The position numbers and the translations under genes were made by a program. Positions 51,686-63,707 of a stretch of 64,000 bases of DNA are shown piece by piece. Source of the DNA: Acorus gramineus (taxonomy: Eukaryota; Streptophyta; Magnoliopsida; Acorales; Acoraceae). The stretch is from the NCBI GenBank assembly GCA_030737835.1, contig CM060856.1:7277245-7341244 (forward strand). The letters run 5' to 3'. The notes under the pieces are model-generated. The model did not search any database, was not told the DNA's origin, and was given only the letters and a program-made list of their open reading frames with translations. Numbering within the stretch: the first letter of the stretch is position 1; every line of letters starts with the position of its first letter.

Positions 51686-52732
51686 CAATTAAAAATCATA
51701 TTTTAAAATATCCATTTAAATATATTATTATTTGAAAAACTGATTATATAAAAGTTGAATCTAAAGTTACGTTTGTTTTGCAAACTATTTGAAAAATATG
51801 ATTTTATATAAATAATTAAAGAAAACTTAGGAACAAACTTTTTTTGCTTTATAAAAAACATAATTTTTACACTAAAAACTAAAACAAATTTTTAATTAAC
51901 CATGTTTTTTTGTATCATTTGAAGACTCCTTTTGTTTTTTCGATATCACATTTTATAAACCTCTATTCACATTTTTTTACATTTTATCAACGACTTATTG
52001 ATAATCAACTAAACAACAAAAACTTCTTCATTATATTTTTCAATGAGAATAACTAAAAACACAATCAAATATAAAATATCTTATTCCATCGATATTATAT
52101 ATCCCGGAATAGCTTATGTTGTTACTTGCTATTTAAACAATGGTTAAGATGGCAAGAGAATAAATCATCTATTTGCTTGAATAAATCAGATCAATGCCCA
52201 ATTCCCAGTGTTAAGACGCAATTTCCTCTGGTATACAAAAAGTTAATAAACGAAACCTTGACTCTCTTTTCGTTTTTACAACCACATTTATACATAGTAA
52301 ATGAAATTGGATTATTAAACACGTACTCATTTTCTCAATGCATACTCCATCACAAAAAAAAAGAAGAATGCATTCAATTTATAAGCATATGCATTTCATC
52401 TTTTATATAAAAAATCAAGTATATATTCTAAACATTCACATTGATCGTTAATATGGTACTTATGTAAGGTGTTTATGCTGCTTTTTGATGCACGCATTTC
52501 GAAAGTGTTCTTTTATGGCATTGACAAACTCACATATTTTATACATTAAACGCTTGATCCAAAATGTAGACTTTTAAATGCGGGTTCCTATTTGGAATGG
52601 GCTGGGATCCAGTTGAAAATGATTTTGATCATTCTGATCAATATCAAACTGTAGAGCTAATTGTTGGATACATGTATCACTCTCTTATTGAATACTGATG
52701 ATCCCGACCAAACTCAGACTTGACTCAATGAA
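51686..52732. other. 3' flank of the STP gene, AT-rich
   Basis: No gene is present. The stretch from 52113 onward is the start of the segment that recurs at 59312 onward. The frame at 52126-52410 is in this duplicated flank and has no similarity to known proteins. Confidence 0.45.
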
Positions 52733-54900
52733 TCATTGTTTTATCACCCCATCAACGCCACCACCTGACTCACTCTCCTCCCCCTCCACAAACCTCCTCC
52801 AGAACCAATGCTCCCCCCACACCCTCTCCATCCTCTCCATCGGCACGTCTTTTGTCTCCGGCAACAACACGTAAACAAACCCCGTCATCACTGCCACCCA
52901 ACCCGCGAAGAAGAAGAAGATCCCCGCCTTCATGTGGCACAGCATCGCCAGGAACGTCTGCGCCACCGCGAACGTGAACAAGAAATTCACCGCGACCGAC
53001 ACGCTCTGCCCCGCTGACCGCACCTCGAGCGGGAATATCTCGCTCGGCACGAGCCACCCGAGCGGGCCCCACGACCACCCAAACCCGGCCACGTACGCGC
53101 ACACCGCGACCAGCACCGCGAACGCCCAGCCCTTCCCCATAAGCTCGCGAGGGTCGTCGCCGAGACGCGCGGCGAGGACCGCGCCAATGACGAGTTGGGA
53201 CGCGAGCATCTGGAGACCGCCCGCGATGAAGAGGGTGCGGCGGCCGAGGCGGTCGACCGCGAGCATGGAGAGGAAGGTGGAGGTGGTGCCGACGAGGCCC
53301 GTTACGATGGAGGACATGAGGGACGCGCTCTCGCCGAGGCCCATCGTGCGGAAGAGGAGGGGGGCGTAGAACGCGATCACATTGATCCCCGTCACCTGTG
53401 TTCGATTATTTCATTAAATTGTATGACATGAGTTTGTTATATACATTGAGGCTTGTTTGGATGTGCGGTTGAGACGATAAAATCTGACATTTGAAAAGTA
53501 TTATTTCAATACTGTGCTTCAAACTTTTTTTTTTTTTTTGTGGGAGGGACTAAAACGGTACATATCTTTTAAATCTATGATTAAAATCAAAATATGAAGA
53601 AGTAAGTGATCAATCACTAAATCCTATAGTTTATAAGAATTTAAAAATAAAAAACTTTTTTTTTTATGAATGTTTGTTTAGCGTTCAGTTTTTCAATCTT
53701 CTCTTGTTTTTCTAAAAAAGCATCGTTTGAAAAGCTAGCAAAATAATATTTTTCAGAAATTCAGTTTGAAACGTCGGATTTTAAAATTTTTAGTGTTTCA
53801 GTAGCACATATAAACACAGTTGAAACAACCAAATGTTCAAGCCCGTTTGCATCGGTGGTTGGAAAATTCTAACCTTTTCCAATACTAAATATGTTCTACC
53901 GCAAATCTAAAACGGGACATTAAGCTAAAACCAATGTTTAAATGCTTATGCAAAATCAATTATTAGATAGATAGTTTTAAACACGAATTTTTTATTTAGT
54001 TTTCGTTTCAAATTTAATTTTTTTATATTTTAAAATTAACAAAAAAAAAACTGTATTTAAGGGGAAAAAAATTAACAGTGTAACATTTGCATCACAGATT
54101 ATTTTAATTAATTTAGAGCACAAGTTGTTTTTCAAAATCATTTCTATTCCCCTCACCTGCTGGAAGAAGGGGATAGCGAAGGCCATCACCAACTGGGGGC
54201 GGTACCGCCTCCGCATGAAGTCCCGAAAGGGACGTCGCGAGGACTTCGACGTGTTGCAAGCCGAGACGAGGTCCTCAATCTCCGCACCTACATCAGGCGT
54301 GCCGCGGATCTTCCTGAGGAGGATCGTGGCCCGGTGGAGGTCATCCTCGCGGCCGCGCTGGACGAGGCTATTGGGGGTCTCTGGAAGGAAGAGCGCACCA
54401 AGGGCTAGGGCGGAGGCAGGCACGGCGGCCAGGGCGAGGGACAACCGCCAGCCCCAGCCGCCGGAGATTTTCTCGGTGCCGTAGTTGATGAGGTTGGCGG
54501 AGAGGGCGCCGATGCCGACACTGAACTGGAAGCCATTGTTGAAGGCTCCCCTATACTGGGGAGGGGCCATCTCTGATAGATACAATGGGACTGACTGTAG
54601 ATAGAAAAACAAATGGAATCAATAACAGAAAATTTTGAATTTCTATTTTGTTGTAATGGTTTGTGTTTTTGTGATTTGGGCCGGATCCAGGCAATACTAG
54701 GCCCACGGGTGGCTGTCTTTATGCAATCACTGCTTACGTGTGATTCTGGTCCCAATCATTGTAATTGATAATATGGCAATGATTGGTGGATCTAGGTCAG
54801 GATTCTTGCAAGAAAAATCTTTTTTGACTCCTTAGTCCCAGTATACAAGATTATCCCTTTCCAGCGAGTGATCGAGGGGTATTGGGGATCATGTTGGGTA
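52113..54900. repeat. Tandem segmental duplication, copy 1 (visible part)
   Basis: Starting at cttatgttgttacttgct, this stretch matches 59312 onward. The offset to the second copy is 9110 bp in the exon region, of which about 1.9 kb is a later LINE insertion. Similarity runs through STP exon 4, intron 3, exon 3 and into intron 2. Copy 1 must continue to about 59,311, where copy 2 begins. Confidence 0.9.
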
Positions 54901-56735
54901 AAAACCTTTTCTATCAAACTAGTCACCTAGATGCTCTCTTTCCTTTCCTGTTGGAATTGAATAGTTAATTCAGCCATTACTCTTTTTGAAATAAAAATAA
55001 TCACATTTTCATTAAAAAAAAAAATACAAGACTACCCCTATTAAGGCCTCGTTTGGTTTGTGTCATTTTGGGATTGAATTTGATTCCATGTGAGATTATC
55101 ATGAAAGTGTATAAAATACAGTGTTTGGTTAGTGGTAATCTTGATGGTAATTGTGGATCTACTTGAATTAAAATCCATCCATGTGGAAAAATAGGGTGGA
55201 ATCAGATTCCCACCCTTTGTGGTGGTAATCTCAAATTCTACAAGAAATCATAAATTAAATTACTATTATACCGTTTATAAATTAATGAAATTACTATGTA
55301 TATCCATTATTCTAAAATAAATAGCCTCTTTTTCTTTCTTTTTTTTCCCCACAACTTATATAATGGGTTTATATAGTCATTTTGATTTTTTAATTAAAAA
55401 TTTATGTTATAATTTTTATATGTGATGTGAAAAAATTTAATTGTGTATTAGATATTGATTTATATTTTTAAATTTAGTTTTTATTTTTGTAGATGGGTTT
55501 GGATATTATTATAATTGGTATAATGTGTGATGTGGGTTTAGGCCTAAAGCAATACCTCCAAATCCGTAACTAATAAAATTGGTTATTTAATTTTTAGGGA
55601 AGTTCATAATATTCAACTGATTTAGAAAAATTACTATTATTATATGTTTAATTACATAATTGATTATTTTGTTTATTTGCATTCATTAAATATTTATAAA
55701 AATATTTATAAAAAATTTACTTTTTTTATTATTGTGATATGGGTAAAGAAATAAATTTTGCAAGTATATATAATAGTAAGGGTATTTTAGACATTTAAAT
55801 AAAATTTCTTATCATTTTCCATGTATGAACCGAACACTTAGAAAATGATTCTTTGGTGAAATCCACTAGCGAACCAAACAATCTGATGGAATTAGGATTC
55901 TTTGTAAAATAATTCTGGATAAACTGATTCCTGGTAAAGTAATTTCACTCAAAAAAATGACACGGATCAGATGGGGCCTAGAGTGTGAGATTTATAATAA
56001 AAGATTGAAAATATAGATCCAGTTCTAACTTGATCTAAACCTCTCGGTTGTCTTAGTACTTAAACATAGAGGATGATTTGATCTCGTGCAATGGATCATA
56101 TTCACAATCAACCACTGAGTAAAATATTTCAGGAACTTATAAGTGTAGTCTATGGTCCCAACTACCATTATTGAGTCATCACGGGTTGTGTGAACCAAAC
56201 CTGATTTGCAAATCCGACGCCAACGCCAAGTAAGACCCGGCCAAGGATGAGCATGTACACGTCCACGGCAGCGCCGCCAAGCGCCGCACCAGAGAGGAAG
56301 GCGGCCCCACCAATGAGGATGGAGGTCCTCCGACCGAAGGCCCTGGTCACGGAGGCGGCGAAGAAGGTGGCCACGAGTCCGGCGATGTAGAGGGAGGAGG
56401 TGAAGGTTGTGAGGAGCTGGCTGTCGAACTTGCAGTAGTTGCTGACGTTAGAGTCGGCCCTCATCCTCGCATACACGTCTGGGAAGAACTTCTTCAAGAA
56501 GGGTCCCATGGACGTCACGCCACCTTTCCATATCCCATCAGATTTTGTCAATCTCTAACAATTGTCATGCGTGATTGAACTGAGAGAGTGAGAGAGTGAG
56601 ACCTGAGATTCCGATGTCGTAGCCAAATATGACGCCGCCCATGGCGGCCATCACACAGGAGAGGACGACGAAGGACGTTATTCGGCCGTTGTAGGGGTCG
56701 CCGGAGTTGGTTGTTGTGGAAAGACTGGCTGCCAT
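52733..56735 (-). CDS. STP-family hexose/H+ symporter, copy 1
   Basis: STP proteins import hexoses with protons across the plasma membrane. Exons (minus): 56735-56603, 56523-56201, 54594-54157, 53395-52733; total 1557 bp, 518 aa, with 12 predicted membrane helices of the major facilitator fold. Features: FGYDIGISGGVTSM with the proton-binding Asp at about 40, RVLLGVGVGFANQ, YLSEMAPPQYRGA, LPETPNSL, IPFFQQVTGIN (Q297, Q298, N303), DRLGRRTLF, WGPLGWLVPSEIFPLEVRS (W412) and PETKDVPMERM. Cys at about 75 and 451 match the disulfide that ties the STP lid domain. The usual sugar-contact Asn of helix 7 (motif GLVN) is Gly at about 334. Intron 2 (1.6 kb) holds a MITE. GC-rich antisense frames here are shadows. 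Confidence 0.95.
53540..53672. repeat. Half foldback-MITE remnant in STP copy 1 intron 3
   Basis: The sequence gggagggactaaaac through aatttaaaaataaaaaac is one arm of the same family as 58265-58539. The other arm is missing. The same remnant is at about 62,648-62,763 in copy 2, so it predates the duplication. Confidence 0.7.
55045..55978. mobile_element. Long Tourist-like element in STP copy 1 intron 2
   Basis: Left end ggcctcgtttggtttgtgtc and the complement of the right end (ggccccatctgatccgtgtc) are inverted repeats; flanks taa and tag resemble a diverged TWA duplication. The 934-bp body is AT-rich and non-coding. Whether copy 2 has it cannot be seen because the window ends first. Confidence 0.65.
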
Positions 56736-57625
56736 GGCTGTTTTTCAGATGGTTTGTGTGTGTGTTGGGGGGGATAGGGTGGGCTTGTAATAATGTTTTG
56801 GGAAACTTTTTCTTTTCCTTGCTGGATTGGTTGCTGTGTGTGTTGACTGTTGACTTTTAAGAGGAAAGAATAAAATGATGAGGTGTCGGACAGTGTATGA
56901 ATTAGGCCATCATTTTCTGTTATGTCTCAATCAGTGTGACTGAATTCTATATGCATACTTATTTTTTATCTGATGTGCAGGTTTTTCTTGGCTATCATTT
57001 CACTGGAGGTTTTTCTGGCCATTGTCAGGGGTTCAGATACTCTTCATAACAATTACATGAAAATCATATCTTATCAAATAACATATGCCACGTAGACGAT
57101 AAAATAATAAATCTATGATTTGTAATGTTATTCATGATAAAAACTCATTCATGTAATCTTTAATTTCTTTTAAATTACTTATGTGATATTTATTTATTGA
57201 TCAACATAAAGATTTTTTTACATAGAAAATAGAGAATCTCATTCCATGATTAATTAGAGGTATAAAATGCACATGTATGTTTTGCATCTACAGTGTATAT
57301 TGTATTCGACCCCGGTGCAAGCGGGTTTTATTTGTTGTTCATTATGAGCGAGCACGACAGGCAGGGTTGGACTCATTGACTAAACACAAACAACCACTTT
57401 TTAACCAAACTTTCTTTGTCTTATAAACTTTGTATTACTGATATTAATATTAAGTCTAAAACTTTCGGTCTTAGTAGGTATGGGCGGAGACGCACTAGCT
57501 ATAAGCCTAGGTCGTCACGCTTTCAAAGAGTGTTTACCTCTTTCGGGTTCATTTCTTCCTTTCACTAAAAAGTATGGAGAAAGGAGGCAATGCAATGAAC
57601 TTTCTCACCACAGATGTATGATGGA
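56736..57625. other. Upstream region of STP copy 1
   Basis: This should contain the STP promoter and leader on the minus strand. G/T-rich sequence precedes the start codon; no confident TATA box was found. The rest is AT-rich intergenic DNA. Confidence 0.4.
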
Positions 57626-57639
57626 AGGAGCACATGGGC

Positions 57640-58190
57640 AGGGTTGACTTGGCCTGTTAATCGGATGGATACGGATACAGATCGGATAGACCCATATCCA
57701 TATTTGTATCTGAATTGGATATCCGAAAAAATATCCGTATCCGATATCCGACAGATATTCAAAAACCCATATCCGTATCCGATCCAAAAATCCGGATACG
57801 GATTCAGATAATATCCGAAATATTCGAACCAGATTAAAATGTAAAAAATTTATAAAATTTTAAATCCTAACATGGTTAAATAGGTATCCACTAAAGACAT
57901 AAGAATATAAATTTTAATATAGTTAAATAAGTATTCAATATGGTTAAATAGGTTTGTGTTTTGTCCTAGATCATGAGCCATTGGATTTTCATCTAAGGGT
58001 TAAAACTAATTCTAACATATATAAATAAAATAACAATTCGGATATGGATCCGAAAATTTTCGGATACGGATTATTTGGTTCGAATACGGATACGGATTTT
58101 CAGGTATCGGATATTTTCTACATTTTCGGATACAGATTCAGATCGGATTCGGATATTTTTTCAGATAATTTATCAGACTTAGGGCAGACC
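57640..58190. repeat. Degenerate hAT-like element rich in ggatac words
   Basis: Both ends are packed with short direct and inverted copies of ggatacgg, atccgtatcc and atatccg (57,660-57,830 and 58,040-58,170). The left limit gcagggttgac and the complement of the right limit (tagggtctgcc) are weakly inverted. Such subterminal repetition is typical of non-autonomous hAT elements. The short frames here read through these repeats and are not genes. Confidence 0.6.
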
Positions 58191-59118
58191 CTAAGATTCA
58201 TCAAACCGGAATGGGCCCAGACGAATTTATGAAATGGGCCCCGAAGTATATATGAAAAAATATAGGGTTTTTTATTTTTAAGTCCCCATAAACCATAGGA
58301 TTTAGTGATTGATCCCTCACATCTTCAGATTTTGGTTTTAGTCCCCAGATTTAAAGGATATGTTCCTTTTTAGTCCTGAGAGGGACCTATCCCTAAATTA
58401 TTTGATTTTCTGTTTAGTCCCTGGGAGGAACTAAAAATGAATATATCCTTTAAATCTGGGGATCAAAACTAAAATACGAAGAAGTGAGGGATCGATCATT
58501 AAATCCTATGGTTTATGGGGACTTAAAAATAAAAAACCCAAAAATATAATGACTAACAACAAAATTAATCTTCAAAATAAATGAATAAAAACAAAACAAA
58601 AATCACACTACGAATAAGAAAAAATTTATTTAAGTTTTCATTTTTAAGTAACAATAAGAGAAAAAAAAACAAACTCTTTAAAATGTGAGATTTGTTAATC
58701 AGAATATTACATTCTTTGTAAATTTAAATACAAAACTAAATTCTTGTATAATTGAAAATTTTAAATATGTTATGAAAAACTAAAAAAGGATAAAAAGAAA
58801 TGAATGAATGATTTAAAAAAAAAATTTAAAAATCCAAATGTAAAAATAATTAAATCAATTTACAATTAAAAAATCGAAGATGTAAATTAGAATTATGTAA
58901 GAAAACACAATAAAATTTAAAAATACATATTAAAAGGATAATATCCTCTTGAGAAAAGAATAAATTTTAAAATTTTAATACTAAAAATAATCAAAATAAT
59001 TCTAATACAACCGTATTTTTAGAGATTTAGGCCCCTGTAACTTTAATACAACCATATTTCAAGGAATTTGGGGCTCTAGGCAATTGCCTTGGTTGTCTAC
59101 CTTTAGGGCCGGCTCTGC
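58188..59118. mobile_element. Non-autonomous element with gcaga/ccctaa ends
   Basis: The left end gcagaccctaagattc and the complement of the right end (gcagagccggccctaaagg) are imperfect inverted repeats resembling a widespread plant hAT-like family. It contains a nested foldback MITE (58265-58539). The centre is AT-rich without coding content. No target duplication was confirmed. Confidence 0.5.
58265..58539. mobile_element. Foldback Mutator-type MITE, perfect 9-bp duplication
   Basis: The duplication aaaaatata is identical at 58256-58264 and 58540-58548. Ends are gggttttttatttttaag and its exact complement; arms of about 95 bp contain ccataaaccataggattta and its complement. The 275-bp length is close to the 319-bp relative at 46902-47220. 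Confidence 0.93.
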
Positions 59119-59402
59119 ACATGGGGTGTGATATATGTAAAAGACTAGGAACTTTTGTTCTGTAATAGGTAGTATCTCTATGTTCAACTTCGTTAAGCGA
59201 TAGCTCCGTCTCTACCTCTCTACAAAGGCGAAGGAAGCTCAGTAAAGGAGAAGGTGAGGGTAAAAAGAAGGAGTGGTGGCAGGGGACTACTATAGTGGCT
59301 TTGATCGGGGTCTTATGTTGTTACTTGCTATTTAAACAATGGTTAAGATGGCAAGAGATTAAATCATCTACTTGCTTGAATAAATCAGATCAATTCCCAG
59401 TG

Positions 59403-61294
59403 TTTTTTTTTTTAATAAAGGTAGATGTTTGCTACCAGATTTCATTTCTGAATTCGAATTACAAATTCTGAATGGAGGGAGAAGAGAGTAAAATAAAGCT
59501 AGAAAGAAAGATATTCACAACAAGAGAGCTCTCGTGGCCTGGGTTAGAAGAGGCATCTAACCGACCTAAGCGAGATCAAAAGCCCACCCTGTCACCCTGT
59601 CATGCGCATGGCCCCTTCACTAAACTGGACCTCCCCCGCTCTCGCAATGTGTCGGCCCCAATCTGACATATACCCTTGAAACATGTCCCACATGTTTTCT
59701 TGATACACCCTCGTCCCTTTGAAGATGGCTTCGTTGCGCGTCTTCCAAATAGTCCACGCCCCCGTCGGTACTATGGATTGCGAAACCACCGCAGCCATGG
59801 AGTTATTGTTTGCTCGCTTCATTGCTTTCCCCGCCGCCCATAGCTCCTCCACTGAATGGAATGATTTGAAGGCCCGTGAACCTCCCCACCAACGTCCAAA
59901 ACTCCTGAGCCACTTCGCACGTACAGAACAGGTGCTCGACTGTCTCCGTAGCCCCCAAGCAAAGGGCACACACCGTGGAGTCTTTTGGCGCCCATCTTGC
60001 ACGATACGCCCTTGTCATTAGACGTTCTAAGAATACAAACCACACAAAGACCTTTATCTTCAATGGGATCTTTGGCCGCCACGTTTGGGCAAACTTCGCG
60101 CTCGGCGTCGACCCCCCCCCCCCCCCGCCTGTTCAGTCGACCACCTGTTGTACGCACTCTTGACTGAGTGCGTCCCTGACCGGTTGAACCTCCATCTACA
60201 CCGATCCTCCTCGGACACCTGAAGGTTGTGCAGCCCGAGTCTCTCCAGCAGCACCATGAACTGTCTGGTTTCGTCCCCGGTAAGTCTAGCCCGTAACAGC
60301 TCGATCAACCACTCTCCATCTTCTGGTTGATAGAATTCCCCCACCGTCCCTTCCTTCTTATTCGCCATACGATAAATATCAGGGGCCAGGTCGCACAGTT
60401 TCTCTACCTCGCTCCACCGATCCATCCAAAAATGCACAGAGGCGCACTTACCAATCTTCCATTCGATTACGGAATCCATGTCATCGCGCTCCGCGAAGAG
60501 TCCCTTGCAAATCTGGGACGTGCGAGCATTCATCACAGGCCAGCGCTGCTCACCAATACCCCCACCACCGTATCGGTCCCTAAAGAGGACGCACCACAGC
60601 GATTCGCACCTGTTAAACCAACGCCAGGTCCATTTTGAGAGAAGGGCCCGATTCATCACACGGAGATCAAGCACACCCAAACCTCCCTCCTTTTTGGGTA
60701 TACACACCGTCCCCCAGACCACCAAGTGTGAAGCTCGTCGCGACTCATCTTCTCCAGATACAATCCATGTGCTCAAGCACCCCGGCTGGAATTCTAAATA
60801 TTGAGAGATAGAAGATTGGTAGGTTCATTATTACCGCTTGCAAAAGCGTCAGCCGCTCCCCCCCCCCCCCCACCTAGCTAAGAAGCTTCCCACACAATCC
60901 TGCCAGATGTCGTTCGAATCGCTCGATGAGAGGGTCCCACTGCTCCTTCTTGAGCCGACCTTTGACCAAAGGTAGCCCCAGGTGTTTAGTAGGCAACACA
61001 GCCGTCAAACAACCCATCCATGCCGCAAGTTCGGCTTCCTCCTCCATCGACGTGTTCACCCCATGCATGACACTCTTTTGCATATTCAGCTTGAGCTCCG
61101 AAAGCATACCAAAACATAACACAATGAAGCGAAGGCCCCTCACGCTTCGTCCCGACACTTCGCTTAACAGAATTGTGTCATCCGCGTATTGAAGCACTGA
61201 CACCTTCCTACCCGCAATTGAGTTGGCTAGGCCCGAGATCCAACCCGTCTCTTCTGCCCTCGCGCATAGTCTCTGCAAGACGTTGGCCACCAAC
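59403..61294 (-). mobile_element. 5'-truncated LINE (RT, zf-RVT) inside copy 2
   Basis: An 11-bp duplication, aattcccagtg, flanks it (59392-59402 and 61295-61305), and the low-coordinate end starts with a T run, the tail on the minus strand. Reading from 61,294 downward the frame carries the reverse-transcriptase motif QYADDTILLSE, then PTKHLGLPLVKGRLKKEQWD. A following block starts near 60,776 (KEGGLGVLDLRVMNRALLSKW), and the zinc-binding end reads KDSTVCALCLGATETVEHLFC. Frames are interrupted at C/G homopolymers near 60,107-60,126 and 60,859-60,872. The insertion begins in the middle of the reverse transcriptase, so it was never autonomous. It is absent from copy 1. Confidence 0.95.
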
Positions 61295-61305
61295 AATTCC
61301 CAGTG

Positions 61306-61842
61306 TTAAGACACAATTTCCTCTCGGTATACAAAAAGTTAATAAACGAAACCTTGACTCTCTTTTCGTTTTTACAACCACATTTATACATAGTAAATGA
61401 AATTGGATTACACAACACATACTCATTTTCTCAATGCATACTCCATCACAAAAAAAAGAAGAAGAATGCATTCAATTTATAAGCATACGCATTTCATCTT
61501 TTATATAAAAAATCAAGTATATATTCTAAACATTCACATTGATCGGTAATATGGTACTTATGTAGGGTGTTTATGCTGCTTTTTGATGCACGCATTTCAA
61601 AAGCGTTCTTTAATGGCATTGACAAACCCACATATTTTACGCATTAAATGTTTGATGCAAAATGTAGACTTTTAAATGCGAGTTGCTATTTAGAATGGGT
61701 TCGGATCCAATTGAAAATGATTTTGATCATTCTGATCAATATCATGATCAATATCAAACTGTACAGCTAATTGTTGGATACATGTATCACTCTCTTATTG
61801 AATACTGATGATCCTGACCAAACTCAGACTTGACTCAATGAA
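61306..61842. other. 3' flank of STP copy 2
   Basis: Matches 52,216-52,732 of copy 1 closely, with a short duplication of atcatgatcaatatca near 61,740. No gene. Confidence 0.6.
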
Positions 61843-63707
61843 TCATTGTTTCATCACCCCATCAGCGCCACCACCTGACCCACTCTCGTCCCCCTCCACA
61901 AACCTCCTCCAGAACCAATGCTCCCCCCACACCCTCTCCATCCTCTCCATCGGCACGTCCTTTGTCTCCGGCAAAAACAAGTAAACAAACCCCGTCATCA
62001 CCGCCACCCACCCCGCGAAGAAGAAGAAGATCCACGCCTTCATGTGGCACAGCATCGCCAGGAACGTCTGTGCCACCAAGAACGTGAAAAAGAAATTCAC
62101 CGCGACCGACACGCTCTGCCCCGCGGACCGCACCTCGAGCGGGAATATCTCGCTCGGCACGAGCCACCCGAGCGGGCCCAACGACCACCCGAACCCGGCC
62201 ACGTTTGCGCACACCGCGACCAGCACAGCGAACGCCCAGCCCTTCCCCAAAAGCTCGAGAGGGTCGTCGCCGAGACGCGCGGCGAGGACCGCGCCAACGA
62301 CGAGCTGGGACGCGAGCATCTGGAGACCGCCCGCGATGAAGAGGGTGCGGCGGCCGAGGCGGTCGACCGCGAGCATGGAGAGGAAGGCGGAGGTTGTGTT
62401 GACGAGGCCCGTTACGATGGAGGACATGAGGGACGCGCTCTCGCCGAGGCCCAACATGCGGAAGAGGAGGGGGGCGTAGAACACGATCGCATTGATCCCC
62501 GTCACCTGTGTTCGATTATTTCATTAAATTGTATGACATGAGTTTGCTATATACATTGAGGCTTGTTTGGATGTGCGGTTGAGACGATAAAATCTGACAT
62601 TTGAAAAGTATTGTTTCAGTACTATGCTTCAAACATTTTTTTTTTTTTGTGGGAAGGACTAAAAGGATATATATCCTTTAAATCTGATGATTAAAATCAA
62701 AATATGAAGAAGTGAGGGATTGATCACTAAACCCTATAGTTTATAAGGACTTAAAAATAAAAAAACCCTTCTTTTATGAATGTTTGTTTAACATTCAGTT
62801 TTTCAATCTTCTCTTTTTTTTTAAAAAAAATAGAGTTTGGAAAGCTAGCAAAATAATATTTTTCAGAAATTGAGTTTTGAAACGTCGGATTTTAAAATTT
62901 TTTGTGTTTCAATAGCACATATAAACACAGTCAAAACAACCAAATGTTCAAGCCCGTTTGCATCCGTGGCTGGAAAATTCTAACCTTTTCCAATGCTAAA
63001 TATGTCCTACCGCGAATCTAAAACGGGACATTAAGCTAAAACCAATGTTTAAATGCTTATGCAAAATCAATTATTAGATAGATAGTTTTAAACACGAATT
63101 TTTTAATTTAGTTTTTGTTTCAAATTTAATTTTTTTATATTTTAAAATTAACAAAACAAAACTGTATTTAAGGAGAAAAAAATTAACAGAGTGTAACATT
63201 TGCATCACAGATTATCTTAATCAATTTAGAGCACAAGTTGTTTTTCAAAATCATTTCTATTCCCCTCACCTGCTGGAAGAAGTTGATGGCGAAGGCCATC
63301 ACCAACTGGGGGCGATACCGCCTCCGCATCAAGTCCCGAAAAGGGCGTCGCGAGGATTTCGACGTGGTGCAAGCCGAGACGAGGTCCTCAATCTCCGCAC
63401 CTACATGAGGCGTGCCGCGGATCTTTCTGAGGAGGATCGTGGCCCGGTGGAGGTCATCCTCGCGGCCGCACTGGACGAGACTATTGGGGGTCTCTGGAAG
63501 GGGGAGCGTGCCGAGGGCTAGGGCGGAGGCAGGCACGGCGGCCAAGGCAAGGGACAACCGCCAGCCCCAGCCGCCAGAGATTTTACTAGTGCCGTAGTTG
63601 ATGAGGTTGGCGGAGAGGATGCCAATGCCGACACTGAACTGGAAGCCATTGTTGAAGGCCCCCCTATACTGGGGAGGGGCCATCTCTGATAGATACAATG
63701 GGACTGA
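61843..63707 (-). CDS. STP-family hexose/H+ symporter, copy 2, partial
   Basis: Exon 4 (62505-61843) and exon 3 (63707-63270) are present with intact splice sites and frame, giving the C-terminal 366 residues. Exons 1 and 2 should lie beyond the right edge. It differs from copy 1 by about 20 of 220 residues in exon 4 and 9 of 146 in exon 3. It keeps the helix-7 Asn (GLVN, position 334) that copy 1 lacks. It has Asn instead of Pro in the IPxFQQ motif (position 294), Leu instead of Trp in WSWGPLGW (position 407) and Cys instead of Arg in LVQRG. The lid cysteine at about 451 is kept. No stop or frameshift is seen, so it may be functional; its 5' half cannot be judged here. Confidence 0.88.
62645..62768. 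repeat. Half foldback-MITE remnant in STP copy 2 intron 3
   Basis: Same position and same arm as in copy 1 (53540-53672): gggaaggactaaaagg through cttaaaaataaaaaaacc. It is an allelic-position duplicate created by the segmental duplication. Confidence 0.7.

Noticed and set aside
52808-53431. Long plus-strand frames opposite STP exon 4 (also 61918-62541)
   Set aside because: They are GC-rich antisense shadows of a well-supported transporter exon; their proteins are low-complexity Arg/His-rich and match no family.
60478-60804. Plus-strand frames across the second LINE
   Set aside because: They oppose reverse-transcriptase-like and zinc-binding domains read on the minus strand.
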